NCBI GenBank assembly: GCA_028821235.1
Contig: JAPPGV010000152.1
Span: forward strand, 1 to 36,116
Direction: 5' to 3'
Length of the DNA: 36,116 nucleotides
Origin: a bacterium
Lineage (GTDB): Bacteria > Actinomycetota > Acidimicrobiia > Spongiisociales > Spongiisociaceae
Positions 25,214-32,358 of this stretch are shown in pieces; within the stretch, counting starts at the first letter, position 1, and every line of letters begins with the position of its first letter. The notes under the pieces were generated by a model. That model made no database searches. It had not been told where the DNA came from and saw only the letters and a list, made by a program, of their open reading frames with translations. The position numbers and the translations under genes were made by a program.

Positions 25214-26422
25214 TCACCAGCGGGGATCGTTGTGGTCGACCGGGTCGTCGACCATCTCGATATGGAGATCGTCGCCCTCGTAACGATTGGCGGCCAGGAC
25301 CTCCTCGTCGAGCTCCACTCCCAAGCCGGGGGCGGTCGGAACGACGGTGCATCCGTTCTCGAACCGAAGCGGGGTCTTGAGAAGCTCGGCGTGGAACCCG
25401 CCCCAGTCCTCGATCGCCTCCAGGATCAGGAAGTTGGGAGAGCAGGCGGCCAGCTGCAGGTTGGCCGCGGCCACGATCGGTCCGCAGTAGCAATGGGGCG
25501 CGATCTGGGCGCCATGGACCTCCGCTATGGCGGCGATCTTCTTGCCTTCCAGGAGGCCGCCGCACCGCCCCAGATCGGGCTGGACGATGTCAACCGCCGA
25601 CGCCGCCAGGAGACGGGCGAACTCCGCCTTGCCGGTGAGCCGCTCCCCGGCGGCTATGGGTATCGAGGTGTGCCGGCGGACCATGGCCATACCCTCGACA
25701 TCGTCGGGCGGGACCGGCTCCTCGAACCACAGCGGATCGTAGGGCTCCAGCCGGGCTGCCAGCCGGATCGCGCCGGCGGGCGTGAACTGCCCATGGGTGC
25801 CGAACAGGATGTCGGCATCCGTCCCCACCGCCTCGCGGATGGCCGAGCAGAACCGCGCCGAGAGCTCGATCCGCTCCAGGAGGGGCTGGTACCCGCCCAT
25901 GGAGGAGTAGGGACCGGCCGGGTCGAACTTGAGAGCAGTGAAGCCCTTCTCCACGTATGCGGCCGCCCGGCGGGCCGCCAACTCGGGATCCCGGTACACG
26001 GCATCGCCCTCGACACCCGGTTCGTCGTAGATGTACGTGTAGGAACGCACCGCATCCCTCACCCGGCCGCCGAGCAACGCGTGGACTGGCTTGTCCACGG
26101 CCTTGCCGATGATATCCCAGCAGGCCATCTCCAGGGCGCTGATGGCGCCGCCCAGGGTCACGTCGGGTCTAGCAGTGAACCCCCGCCCGTAGGCGCTCCG
26201 GCAGAAACGCTCGATCAGGAACGGGTCCCGGCCGATCAGCAACGCCCCGGCCAGGTCCTCCAGCATGACCTCCACGACCGGCGGTCGGAAGGTGGCCCCG
26301 TAGTGCTCGCCATACCCGACGATCCCGTCATCGGTGGTGAGCTTCACGAAGACAAAGTAGGGGCCGCCGAGATCCGGTCTCGGGTTGGCCACCACGAAGG
26401 TCTCTAGGTCTACGATCCTCAT
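25214..26422 (-). CDS. Mandelate racemase/muconate lactonizing enzyme family (enolase superfamily)
   Basis: 402 residues with the N-terminal capping domain (about 1-125) and TIM barrel of the enolase superfamily, closest in look to galactonate-dehydratase-type acid sugar dehydratases. The visible sites are KFD (Lys165), WFEEP (Glu234), IAAGERLTG (Glu260) and APHCYCGP (His310). The first metal ligand, normally Asp in D-x-H, is Gly208 in LFGTHGQ, while His210 is retained. Its ATG overlaps the stop of the upstream alcohol dehydrogenase gene by 4 bp, so the two form an operon and plausibly act on one substrate, an acid sugar or related hydroxy acid. Substrate not determinable. Confidence 0.85.
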   Translation of the reverse strand: MRIVDLETFVVANPRPDLGGPYFVFVKLTTDDGIVGYGEHYGATFRPPVVEVMLEDLAGALLIGRDPFLIERFCRSAYGRGFTARPDVTLGGAISALEMACWDIIGKAVDKPVHALLGGRVRDAVRSYTYIYDEPGVEGDAVYRDPELAARRAAAYVEKGFTALKFDPAGPYSSMGGYQPLLERIELSARFCSAIREAVGTDADILFGTHGQFTPAGAIRLAARLEPYDPLWFEEPVPPDDVEGMAMVRRHTSIPIAAGERLTGKAEFARLLAASAVDIVQPDLGRCGGLLEGKKIAAIAEVHGAQIAPHCYCGPIVAAANLQLAACSPNFLILEAIEDWGGFHAELLKTPLRFENGCTVVPTAPGLGVELDEEVLAANRYEGDDLHIEMVDDPVDHNDPRW

Positions 26423-27555
26423 GCGATCAAGCTCTCGTCGGTGATGATCACGTTGCGCAGGGCGTCACCGATGCGAGCCGACCCCAGGGCCTCCCCGATC
26501 TCGGCGAGCGCGTAGCGGGCGGTGATGAGGCCGTCCAGTTCCAGGCGACCCTCCCTGTAGAGGGCGGCCAGGGCAGGAATATCCCGGTCCGGCCGGGCAG
26601 AACCCATCTTCGAGCCGAGTATCCGCTGGCCTGTGCTCGCCACCGCAACCGGGTCCAGGCTAACCCTCGCCCCGCTCGGCGGCATACCCAACAGCACCAG
26701 TGTCCCCATCCTCGCCAGCAGGTCGAGTCCCGTCTCGATCGCGGATACCGCCGCCGTGGCCACGAACACGTAGTCCGCCATCTCGCCCTTTGTCGCGGCC
26801 CGGACCTCACCCCCCACATCGTCCCTGACCGCGACCGCGGTGCTTGCGCCGAGCCGGACGGTCGCAGCCAGCCGGCGCGGATCCGGGTCGACGGCGATCA
26901 CCTCCGCCGCTCCGGCCAGCCGGGCGCCCTGCACCACGTTGAGCCCCACGCCGCCGGCTCCGAGCACCACCACGAAGGATCCCGGAGTGACCCGGGCGGT
27001 GTTGCGGACCGCCCCCACGCCCGTCAGCACGCCGCACGACAGCAGCGCCGCCGCGTCCAGGGCGATCTCCGGGCCCACCCGGACAACCTGGGATCGGTGG
27101 ACGGTCACCGCGTCGGCGAACGCCGCCACCCCCAGACCCTGCCGGATCTCCGACCCGCGCGCGTCGCGCAGCGGACCGCACTCGTCCAGCGCGAACCGTC
27201 CCGAGCAGCCCACCGGAGCCCCCGCCAAGCAGCGACGGCACGATCCGCAACTCCTGATCAGCGTCACGACCACCCGGTCGCCCACCGCCAGATCCGTCAC
27301 GCCCGGGCCGAGCCGATCGACCATCCCCGCCGCCTCATGACCCAGGACCGCAGGACTCGGAGACTCCCAATGGCCATCCACGTAGGCGAGGTCGCTGCCG
27401 CAGATCGCTGTAGCCGCTACCCGGACGCCGACCTCGCCCGGCGCCGGATCGGCCAGCCACACATCCTCGATACTCAACGGTGCTCGAGGTTCCCTCCACA
27501 CCGCGGCCCTAACCGTGGTGCCGGAGGTCCGGGATGTGCTACTCACGTTCGTCAT
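26419..27555 (-). CDS. Zinc-type (MDR) alcohol dehydrogenase
   Basis: 378 residues from the ATG at 27555 (a preceding in-frame start at 27603 lacks homology). Catalytic zinc motifs are intact: ICGSD and LGHEAAG. The structural site is SCGSCRRCLAGAPVGC. The Rossmann motif is GAGGVGLN with Asp in AVDPDPRR, favouring NAD. It shares the NTARVTPG segment with the dehydrogenase at 23626 and belongs to the same broad subfamily. It is co-transcribed with the enolase-superfamily gene (ATGA overlap), divergent from the amidohydrolase operon. A paired oxidation/dehydration of a sugar or hydroxy acid is a reasonable inference. Confidence 0.88.
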   Translation of the reverse strand: MTNVSSTSRTSGTTVRAAVWREPRAPLSIEDVWLADPAPGEVGVRVAATAICGSDLAYVDGHWESPSPAVLGHEAAGMVDRLGPGVTDLAVGDRVVVTLIRSCGSCRRCLAGAPVGCSGRFALDECGPLRDARGSEIRQGLGVAAFADAVTVHRSQVVRVGPEIALDAAALLSCGVLTGVGAVRNTARVTPGSFVVVLGAGGVGLNVVQGARLAGAAEVIAVDPDPRRLAATVRLGASTAVAVRDDVGGEVRAATKGEMADYVFVATAAVSAIETGLDLLARMGTLVLLGMPPSGARVSLDPVAVASTGQRILGSKMGSARPDRDIPALAALYREGRLELDGLITARYALAEIGEALGSARIGDALRNVIITDESLIA

Positions 27556-27604
27556 CGACCTCGGTCCTGATCCGCGCCGGCAATTGTCGCACCTGCGTGG
27601 CACC

Positions 27605-27632
27605 TTGATACGCTACGAGGCGGCCATATCAC
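27605..27632 (+). promoter_or_regulatory. Putative promoter of the amidohydrolase operon
   Basis: TTGATA (27605-27610), a 16-bp spacer, and TATCAC (27627-27632). A GGGGAGG at 27647-27653 then supplies the ribosome site 9 nt before the ATG at 27663. Confidence 0.45.
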
Positions 27633-27662
27633 GACGAGTGTCGGGCGGGGAGGTACGTTCCC

Positions 27663-28562
27663 ATGGTGACGGTGGACTGCCACCTCCATCTGACCGACTC
27701 CGCGGAGCAGGCGCCGATCTGGTGGATGGAGGAGCTCTACCGCCCCTACGGCGGCGGGTACATCTGGACGGACGGGGAGGCGATCGTCGGCATCCTCGAC
27801 CGGGCCGGGGTAGACGTGGGGATGGTGCAGGGCTCCGACATCCGCCGCACCACCTACCACCCCGACTTCCCTGACCAGCGCCACGTGTTCGTGCCCAACG
27901 ACTACACGGCGGAACAGGTGGCCCTCTTCCCCGACCGGCTGATCGGCGTGGCCAACATCGATCCGCTGCGGGACGTGCGGGCCGGGGTCATCGAGCAACG
28001 GCGCTGCGTGGACGAATACGGTTTCAAGTCCTCGAAGTTCCTGCCCACCTACCAGAACTACTACATCGACGATCCCGCCTTGGCGCCCATGCTGGAGAGC
28101 TGCCTCGAGCTCGACATCGTCGCCCACGTGAACACCGGTTACTCGCCGACCATCACCGCCGCGCTCCGGTACGGCCACCCCGAACGGCTGGACCGGGTCG
28201 GTATCCGCTACCGCGACCTCCGCGTGCTGGTCTACATCAACTTCCCCTACGTGGACGAGGGCATCGCGGTGGTGGCCCGCCACCCCAACTTCCACGCCGA
28301 CATCGCCTACTTCATGGGGGCTGGGCCGGGGCCACTGTTCGACGCTCTCGACAAACTCCGCGGTCTGGGCGCCCTGGGCCGGGTTCTGTACGGCTCGGAC
28401 AACAACGACAAGGACCGGACCGGCGGAGGTCAGCAGATCGGGACCCAGCTCCTAGGCGAGCTGAACGAGGTGGCCGATCGCACCGGCCGGGAGCCGTTCA
28501 CCACCGCGGACATCGACGGCATCGTGAGCGGGAACGCCCAGCGCCTGTACAAGCTGGACTGA
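27663..28562 (+). CDS. Amidohydrolase-2 family protein, paralogue 1
   Basis: 299-residue metal-dependent hydrolase or decarboxylase of the Amidohydro_2 (ACMSD-like) type, TIM barrel. The strand-1 motif DCHLHL (His7, His9) is intact, and Asp246 is in YGSDNND. At strand 5, where the family usually has His before Thr-Gly, this copy has Asn157 (AHVNTGY), with a His two residues earlier (His155). It begins a three-gene plus-strand operon, followed after 4 nt by a paralogue about 61% identical over the first 250 residues (my hand count, no gaps needed). The substrate is unknown; cyclic amides or carboxylated aromatics are typical of the family. Confidence 0.83.
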   Translation: MVTVDCHLHLTDSAEQAPIWWMEELYRPYGGGYIWTDGEAIVGILDRAGVDVGMVQGSDIRRTTYHPDFPDQRHVFVPNDYTAEQVALFPDRLIGVANIDPLRDVRAGVIEQRRCVDEYGFKSSKFLPTYQNYYIDDPALAPMLESCLELDIVAHVNTGYSPTITAALRYGHPERLDRVGIRYRDLRVLVYINFPYVDEGIAVVARHPNFHADIAYFMGAGPGPLFDALDKLRGLGALGRVLYGSDNNDKDRTGGGQQIGTQLLGELNEVADRTGREPFTTADIDGIVSGNAQRLYKLD

Positions 28563-28566
28563 TCCG

Positions 28567-29499
28567 ATGCCTACCGTCGACGTGCTGCTCTACCTCACCG
28601 AGACGGCCCGCCACGCTCCCGTCTGGTGGATGGAGGAGCTGTACCGTCCCTACGGCGGGGAGTACGTCTGGACCGACGGGGCGGCCCTGGTGGACCTCCT
28701 GGACCGGGCCGGAATCGATGTCGGCCTGGCGCACGGATCGGACCTGCGCCGCACCACGTTCCATCCGGACCACCCGGACCGTCACGAGGTCCACGTGCCC
28801 AACGACTACACCGCGGCCCAGTGCGCCGCGCATCCGGGACGCCTGTACGGCGTGGCGTGCGTGGACGCGCTCCGCGACGTGCGGGCGGCCACCGAGGAGA
28901 TCGAACGGTGCGTCACCGAGTTCGGGTTCCGCATGATGAAGCTCCTGCCTACGTACCACCATCATGATCCCGCCGACCCGAGACTTGCGCCCGTCTACGA
29001 GAAGTGTCTCGAGCTGGACCTCCCGATCCACACCCACACCGGATTCACACCGATCATCAACGCTCCCATGCCCCACGCCCGTCCGGTCCTCCTCGACGAG
29101 CTCGGGATCCGCTACCGGGAGCTCAAGGTGGTCGTCTACCTGGCCTTTCCCTATGTGGACGAGGGCATCGCCGTGGTGGCCCGGCACCCGAACTTCTATG
29201 CCGACCTGTCCTACTACGCGGGGGGCGATCCCCGCGATCTGTACCGGGTGCTGAACAAGCTCAGGAGCCTCGGCGCGCTGGACCGGGCGGTCTACGGGTC
29301 CGACAACAACGACAAGCAGAAGTCCGGCCCCGGCGGGGTGGCCTCCGACATCTTCCGCGCGGTCAACCGGGTGGCCGCCGAGGTCGGCGGTCCCGCGGTG
29401 ACGGAGGAGGAGATGGAAGCCATCATGGGCGGCACGGCCTCCCGACTCCTCAAGATCCCGGACCGCGCAGCCGGCACCGGCGGAACGGCCGCCAACTAG
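28567..29499 (+). CDS. Amidohydrolase-2 family protein, paralogue 2, HxH motif lost
   Basis: 310 residues, ungapped against the preceding gene for 250 residues. The strand-1 metal motif DCHLHL has become DVLLYL, losing both His ligands (His7 to Leu, His9 to Tyr). The strand-5 His is present here (HTHTGF, His155 and His157), as is Asp246 (YGSDNND). Either the metal site is rebuilt, the protein is metal-free, or it is a non-catalytic partner of paralogue 1. Reading frame and codon use look intact, so it is not an obvious pseudogene. A short extra C-terminal tail is Ala/Gly rich. It sits 4 nt after paralogue 1 without its own ribosome site, so translation is probably coupled. Confidence 0.82.
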   Translation: MPTVDVLLYLTETARHAPVWWMEELYRPYGGEYVWTDGAALVDLLDRAGIDVGLAHGSDLRRTTFHPDHPDRHEVHVPNDYTAAQCAAHPGRLYGVACVDALRDVRAATEEIERCVTEFGFRMMKLLPTYHHHDPADPRLAPVYEKCLELDLPIHTHTGFTPIINAPMPHARPVLLDELGIRYRELKVVVYLAFPYVDEGIAVVARHPNFYADLSYYAGGDPRDLYRVLNKLRSLGALDRAVYGSDNNDKQKSGPGGVASDIFRAVNRVAAEVGGPAVTEEEMEAIMGGTASRLLKIPDRAAGTGGTAAN

Positions 29500-29512
29500 G
29501 AGGTTCCCTCAG

Positions 29513-30916
29513 ATGAACGAGACAAGCCGAGATTGCGACCTCCTCCTGACGGGAGGGTCGGTGGTGACCGTGGACGACGAGCGCCGGGTGATCGAGCCCG
29601 GGTCGGTGGCGGTGTCGGGCAATCGGATCGTGGCGGTAGGCCCGGACGAGGACCTGGCCGGGTACCGGGCGGGACGTACCATCGATTGCTCCGGGCATGC
29701 CGTCCTGCCGGGGTTGATCGACACCCACGACCACCTGTTCCAGGGTCTGGCCCGCGGGCTGGGCGAGGGGATGCCGCTGTGGACCTGGCTGACCGACTTC
29801 ATGTGGCCGTTCTCGATCTCCATCAACCTGGAGGAGGGCCGGATTGGAGCCAAGCTGGGAGCGGTGGAAGCCCTCAAGGCCGGTACCACCACGGTGATCG
29901 ACAACCACTACGCGCCGTCCGATCTCGACACCACCCTGGCCGTGGCCGGCGCCATCCACGAGGTGGGGCTGCGGGGGGCCGTGGCCCGCGGCATCGTAGG
30001 CGAGGCGACCGACATAGCCCGCCGATTCAACCTGGCGGGCGAGCTGTTCTCCTACTCCAATGACGAGGAGATCGAGATCACCACCGCCGCGATGGAGCAG
30101 TACCCGGCCGGTGAGCGGGTGCAGGTCTGGCCGGCTCCCCTCAACATCATCTACAACGACCAGGACCTGGTACGGCGGAGCGTGGCCCTGGCTCGAGAGG
30201 CCGGAGTCGGCTGGCATACGCACTGCTCGGAACGCCTGGAGGACCCACCCACCTACCTGGAGGAATACGGTATCCGCCCGGTCGAGTGGCTCTACCAGGA
30301 GGGCCTGCTCGGACCGGAGGCGACCATCGCCCACGGGATCTACCTCGACGACGCCGAGATCGACCATGTGGGCGAGACCGGCACGGGCATCGCCTACTGT
30401 CCGATCTCCCACCAGTACATCGCCCTCGGGGTGATGCGGCTCAGGGACCTGCGAGCCTCAGGCGCGCCGATCGGTCTCGGCACCGACGGTCCGTGCTGCA
30501 ACCATCGCCAGGACATGTTCGAGGTGATGAAGCAGGCCATCCTCCTCCAGCGGGTCCACACCCTGGAGCCGACCATCAGCAACGGGGAGGAGGCCCTGGA
30601 GATGGCCACGAGGGAGGGTGCCCGTTACGCCAACATCGAGGCGGGTGAGCTGGCACCCGGAAAGCTGGCAGACATCATCGTCGTGAACATGAAGAGCCCC
30701 CACCTGACCCCCTGGCACCGGACCGTCTCCGCCATCACCTACTGCGTCCGGGGATCGGACGTGGTCCATTCCATCATCGACGGCAACCTGGCGCTCGAGA
30801 ACGGGCGCTGCACCATGGTCGACGAGGAAGAGGTCATGCGCGAGGCGCAGGCGCGCGCCGAGGACCTGATCGACCGGGCGGGGCTGCATGGACTGCTCAC
30901 ACCGTGGAGGCGTTAG
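29513..30916 (+). CDS. Amidohydrolase, TrzN / SAH-deaminase / 8-oxoguanine-deaminase-like
   Basis: 467-residue subtype III amidohydrolase with a composite beta sandwich at both ends. Metal and catalytic residues are all visible: His72 and His74 (DTHDHL), His235 and His237 with Glu240 (WHTHCSE), His274 (AHGIYLDD) and Asp325 (GLGTDGP). This set is shared by S-adenosylhomocysteine/adenosine deaminases, chlorohydrolases of the AtzA/TrzN group and 8-oxoguanine deaminase, so a nucleobase or triazine-like N-heterocycle is the likely substrate class. It starts 13 nt after paralogue 2 with AGGAGG upstream, in the same operon. Together the three hydrolases suggest ring deamination and opening of an N-heterocycle, which is inference. 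Confidence 0.88.
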   Translation: MNETSRDCDLLLTGGSVVTVDDERRVIEPGSVAVSGNRIVAVGPDEDLAGYRAGRTIDCSGHAVLPGLIDTHDHLFQGLARGLGEGMPLWTWLTDFMWPFSISINLEEGRIGAKLGAVEALKAGTTTVIDNHYAPSDLDTTLAVAGAIHEVGLRGAVARGIVGEATDIARRFNLAGELFSYSNDEEIEITTAAMEQYPAGERVQVWPAPLNIIYNDQDLVRRSVALAREAGVGWHTHCSERLEDPPTYLEEYGIRPVEWLYQEGLLGPEATIAHGIYLDDAEIDHVGETGTGIAYCPISHQYIALGVMRLRDLRASGAPIGLGTDGPCCNHRQDMFEVMKQAILLQRVHTLEPTISNGEEALEMATREGARYANIEAGELAPGKLADIIVVNMKSPHLTPWHRTVSAITYCVRGSDVVHSIIDGNLALENGRCTMVDEEEVMREAQARAEDLIDRAGLHGLLTPWRR

Positions 30917-31159
30917 CAGCGGGGCGAGGGGCCTGACAGGCTCCGCGGCGGAACATGTCAGCTTTGTGTAGATCACACCGTCGAAGACAGCCGCAAAATG
31001 GCGGCCAGCGGTACATTTGTTTGGGACGGGGGCGTCCAGGCGCTCACGCCTAAACGCTGATGGGCCTAATGCATTCCCTTATCGAGGACGGTGCCCACAG
31101 CCCACCGCCATCCCTCGTCCACCTGTTCATCGGGGCTGGTGAGCCCTCGACGCTACGAG
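30917..31159. other. Convergent intergenic region with small hairpins
   Basis: 243 bp between the deaminase and grdA 3' ends. It contains short perfect stems GGACG-GGGG-CGTCC and AGGCG-CTCA-CGCCT, close together near 31027-31052, which could end transcription from either side. No gene is seen, and in particular no grdB or grdD. Confidence 0.5.
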
Positions 31160-31612
31160 TCAGTCTCTGTAGACAGCGACCCACTTGATGATCTCGTCCA
31201 CGTCGGCGGAGAGTTCCATCAGACCAACGTGCTCATCGTAGAGATCGCCGTCCATCTGCTCCTTTATCTCCGGCTCCAATACGTGATATACGGGAAGTCC
31301 CAACGGGACTCCGGCCAACGGACCTGCCCAGGTCGGATCGCCCCTGGTCACCGTCTCCGCGAAGAGACCGGCGCTGTTGGCGTCCGGTTGCCCCAGCAAC
31401 ACGACCATGCCGTCGGTGCCGGAGGTCTCGGCCAGGCGATTCACGTTCGCCTGGTCCTCCAGGTCCATCGCGCCCCCAGCCGTTCAGACGAAGCACTGGG
31501 TGACGCTGAACACCACGTCGGCGCCGGCCGACTCGGCCAGGAGCTTGAGGCTGGGCCCGGTGACGCCTTCCCGCTCACCGATGGCCACCACCCTCCTACC
31601 TGTCAGATCCAT
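31160..31612 (-). CDS. grdA: GrdA, selenoprotein A of glycine/sarcosine/betaine reductase (TGA = Sec)
   Basis: 150 residues when the in-frame TGA at 31484-31486 is read as selenocysteine 43; read literally the gene looks broken, with an ATG-initiated 102-residue remnant. The surrounding sequence is CFVU-TAGGAMDLE, matching the family's redox-active CxxU motif. Before it MDLTGRRVVAIGEREGV and after it VVLLGQPDANSAGL and GDPTWAGPLAGVPLGLPVYH follow GrdA end to end, at close to the usual length (about 157). GrdA carries the carboxymethyl-selenoether made by component B and hands it to component C. The start is ATG at 31612 with GGAGAGGAG 5 nt upstream. grdC lies upstream on the same strand beyond an aspartic protease gene. 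Confidence 0.93.
31450..31463 (-). promoter_or_regulatory. Candidate bacterial SECIS hairpin in grdA
   Basis: In the grdA mRNA a perfect 5-bp stem CCUGG-AGGA-CCAGG begins 20 nt after the UGA. The loop has a G among its first two bases and sits about 25 nt from the UGA, within the range described for bacterial SECIS elements. It lies inside the coding sequence, as expected for bacteria. Confidence 0.6.
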
Positions 31613-31751
31613 GCGCTCTCCTCTCCTGCGTGGGGCCTTGGCCGCCGGGGGTCAAGCAGTCGTTGACGACGCGATCGCGGCGGGTCTTCGAGAGTCTATC
31701 GCCCCGCCCATCCGGCACAGGCGGGGCAAATCGTTGCCGGATCGGCCGCAG

Positions 31752-32168
31752 CTACATCCTGAAAACGGGGAAGTCCGGCGCCTCGGGCCGGGGGCCCAGT
31801 GTTTGGTTCCGGCAGTCGGCCACCAGATCCAGCTCCTCCAGCACGAGTTGGCCCACCAACGCGTCGACGTCCGGTGGTACTACGACGCATCGGGCGAAGG
31901 CCCAGCGGTCACCAATGCGCACGGTCAGGGGGCCAGCGATCGGCAGCTCGCCCCGGCGACCGTCCGCATAGGAGACGGTTCCCCTGTCCACGATCGCCAC
32001 TCCCAGACGCGCCACAACATCCTCGGGGAGCGCCAGCATCAGCGCACCCGTATCCACGACCGCCCCTACCGTCGCCCGGCGGACCTCGGCCTCCTGCAGG
32101 TGTCCCTGCCTGACGAGGTCGACATCCACCGCGTTCTCCAGTTCGATGTCGACCACAATCTCGCCCAT
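31752..32168 (-). CDS. Retropepsin-like aspartic protease
   Basis: 138-residue clan AA protease of the single-domain, dimer-forming type. AVVDTGALMLALP (Asp39-Thr40-Gly41) is the catalytic motif, and DALVGQLVLEELDLVAD matches the later hydrophobic-hydrophobic-Gly stretch that packs against the active site. The start is ATG with GGAGG 6 nt upstream. Ahead lies an AT-rich patch (32180-32222) that may hold its own promoter. It sits between grdC and grdA on the same strand, 190 bp and 139 bp from them, so it may be co-expressed, but no known link between such proteases and glycine reductase exists. It could also be an unrelated insertion. Confidence 0.8.
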   Translation of the reverse strand: MGEIVVDIELENAVDVDLVRQGHLQEAEVRRATVGAVVDTGALMLALPEDVVARLGVAIVDRGTVSYADGRRGELPIAGPLTVRIGDRWAFARCVVVPPDVDALVGQLVLEELDLVADCRNQTLGPRPEAPDFPVFRM

Positions 32169-32358
32169 CGTTAGCCTCCGATTTTATCCGATTTGATGAA
32201 CATAACCACATATATCATCAGATTCCCCGCGCTGGAAGGCCTTCCCATTACTCCGAGCTTCCCCCGCGGTGGCCACAGCCCCGGACGCCGTGTGTGTCAC
32301 CGGTCCGACGGTCCGGTCCACCCGGATTGTCAATGCAATGATACGGATGCCCTGCTCG

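Noticed and set aside
31160-31468. A stand-alone 102-residue gene or truncated pseudogene beginning MDLEDQANV
   Set aside because: The frame continues upstream through one TGA with full GrdA homology and a good ribosome site, so it is the C-terminal part of a selenoprotein gene.
31377-32174. 265-codon plus-strand open frame across the grdA 5' end and the protease
   Set aside because: Composition is a mirror of the minus-strand genes; no recognisable domain, and grdA and the protease are far better supported.
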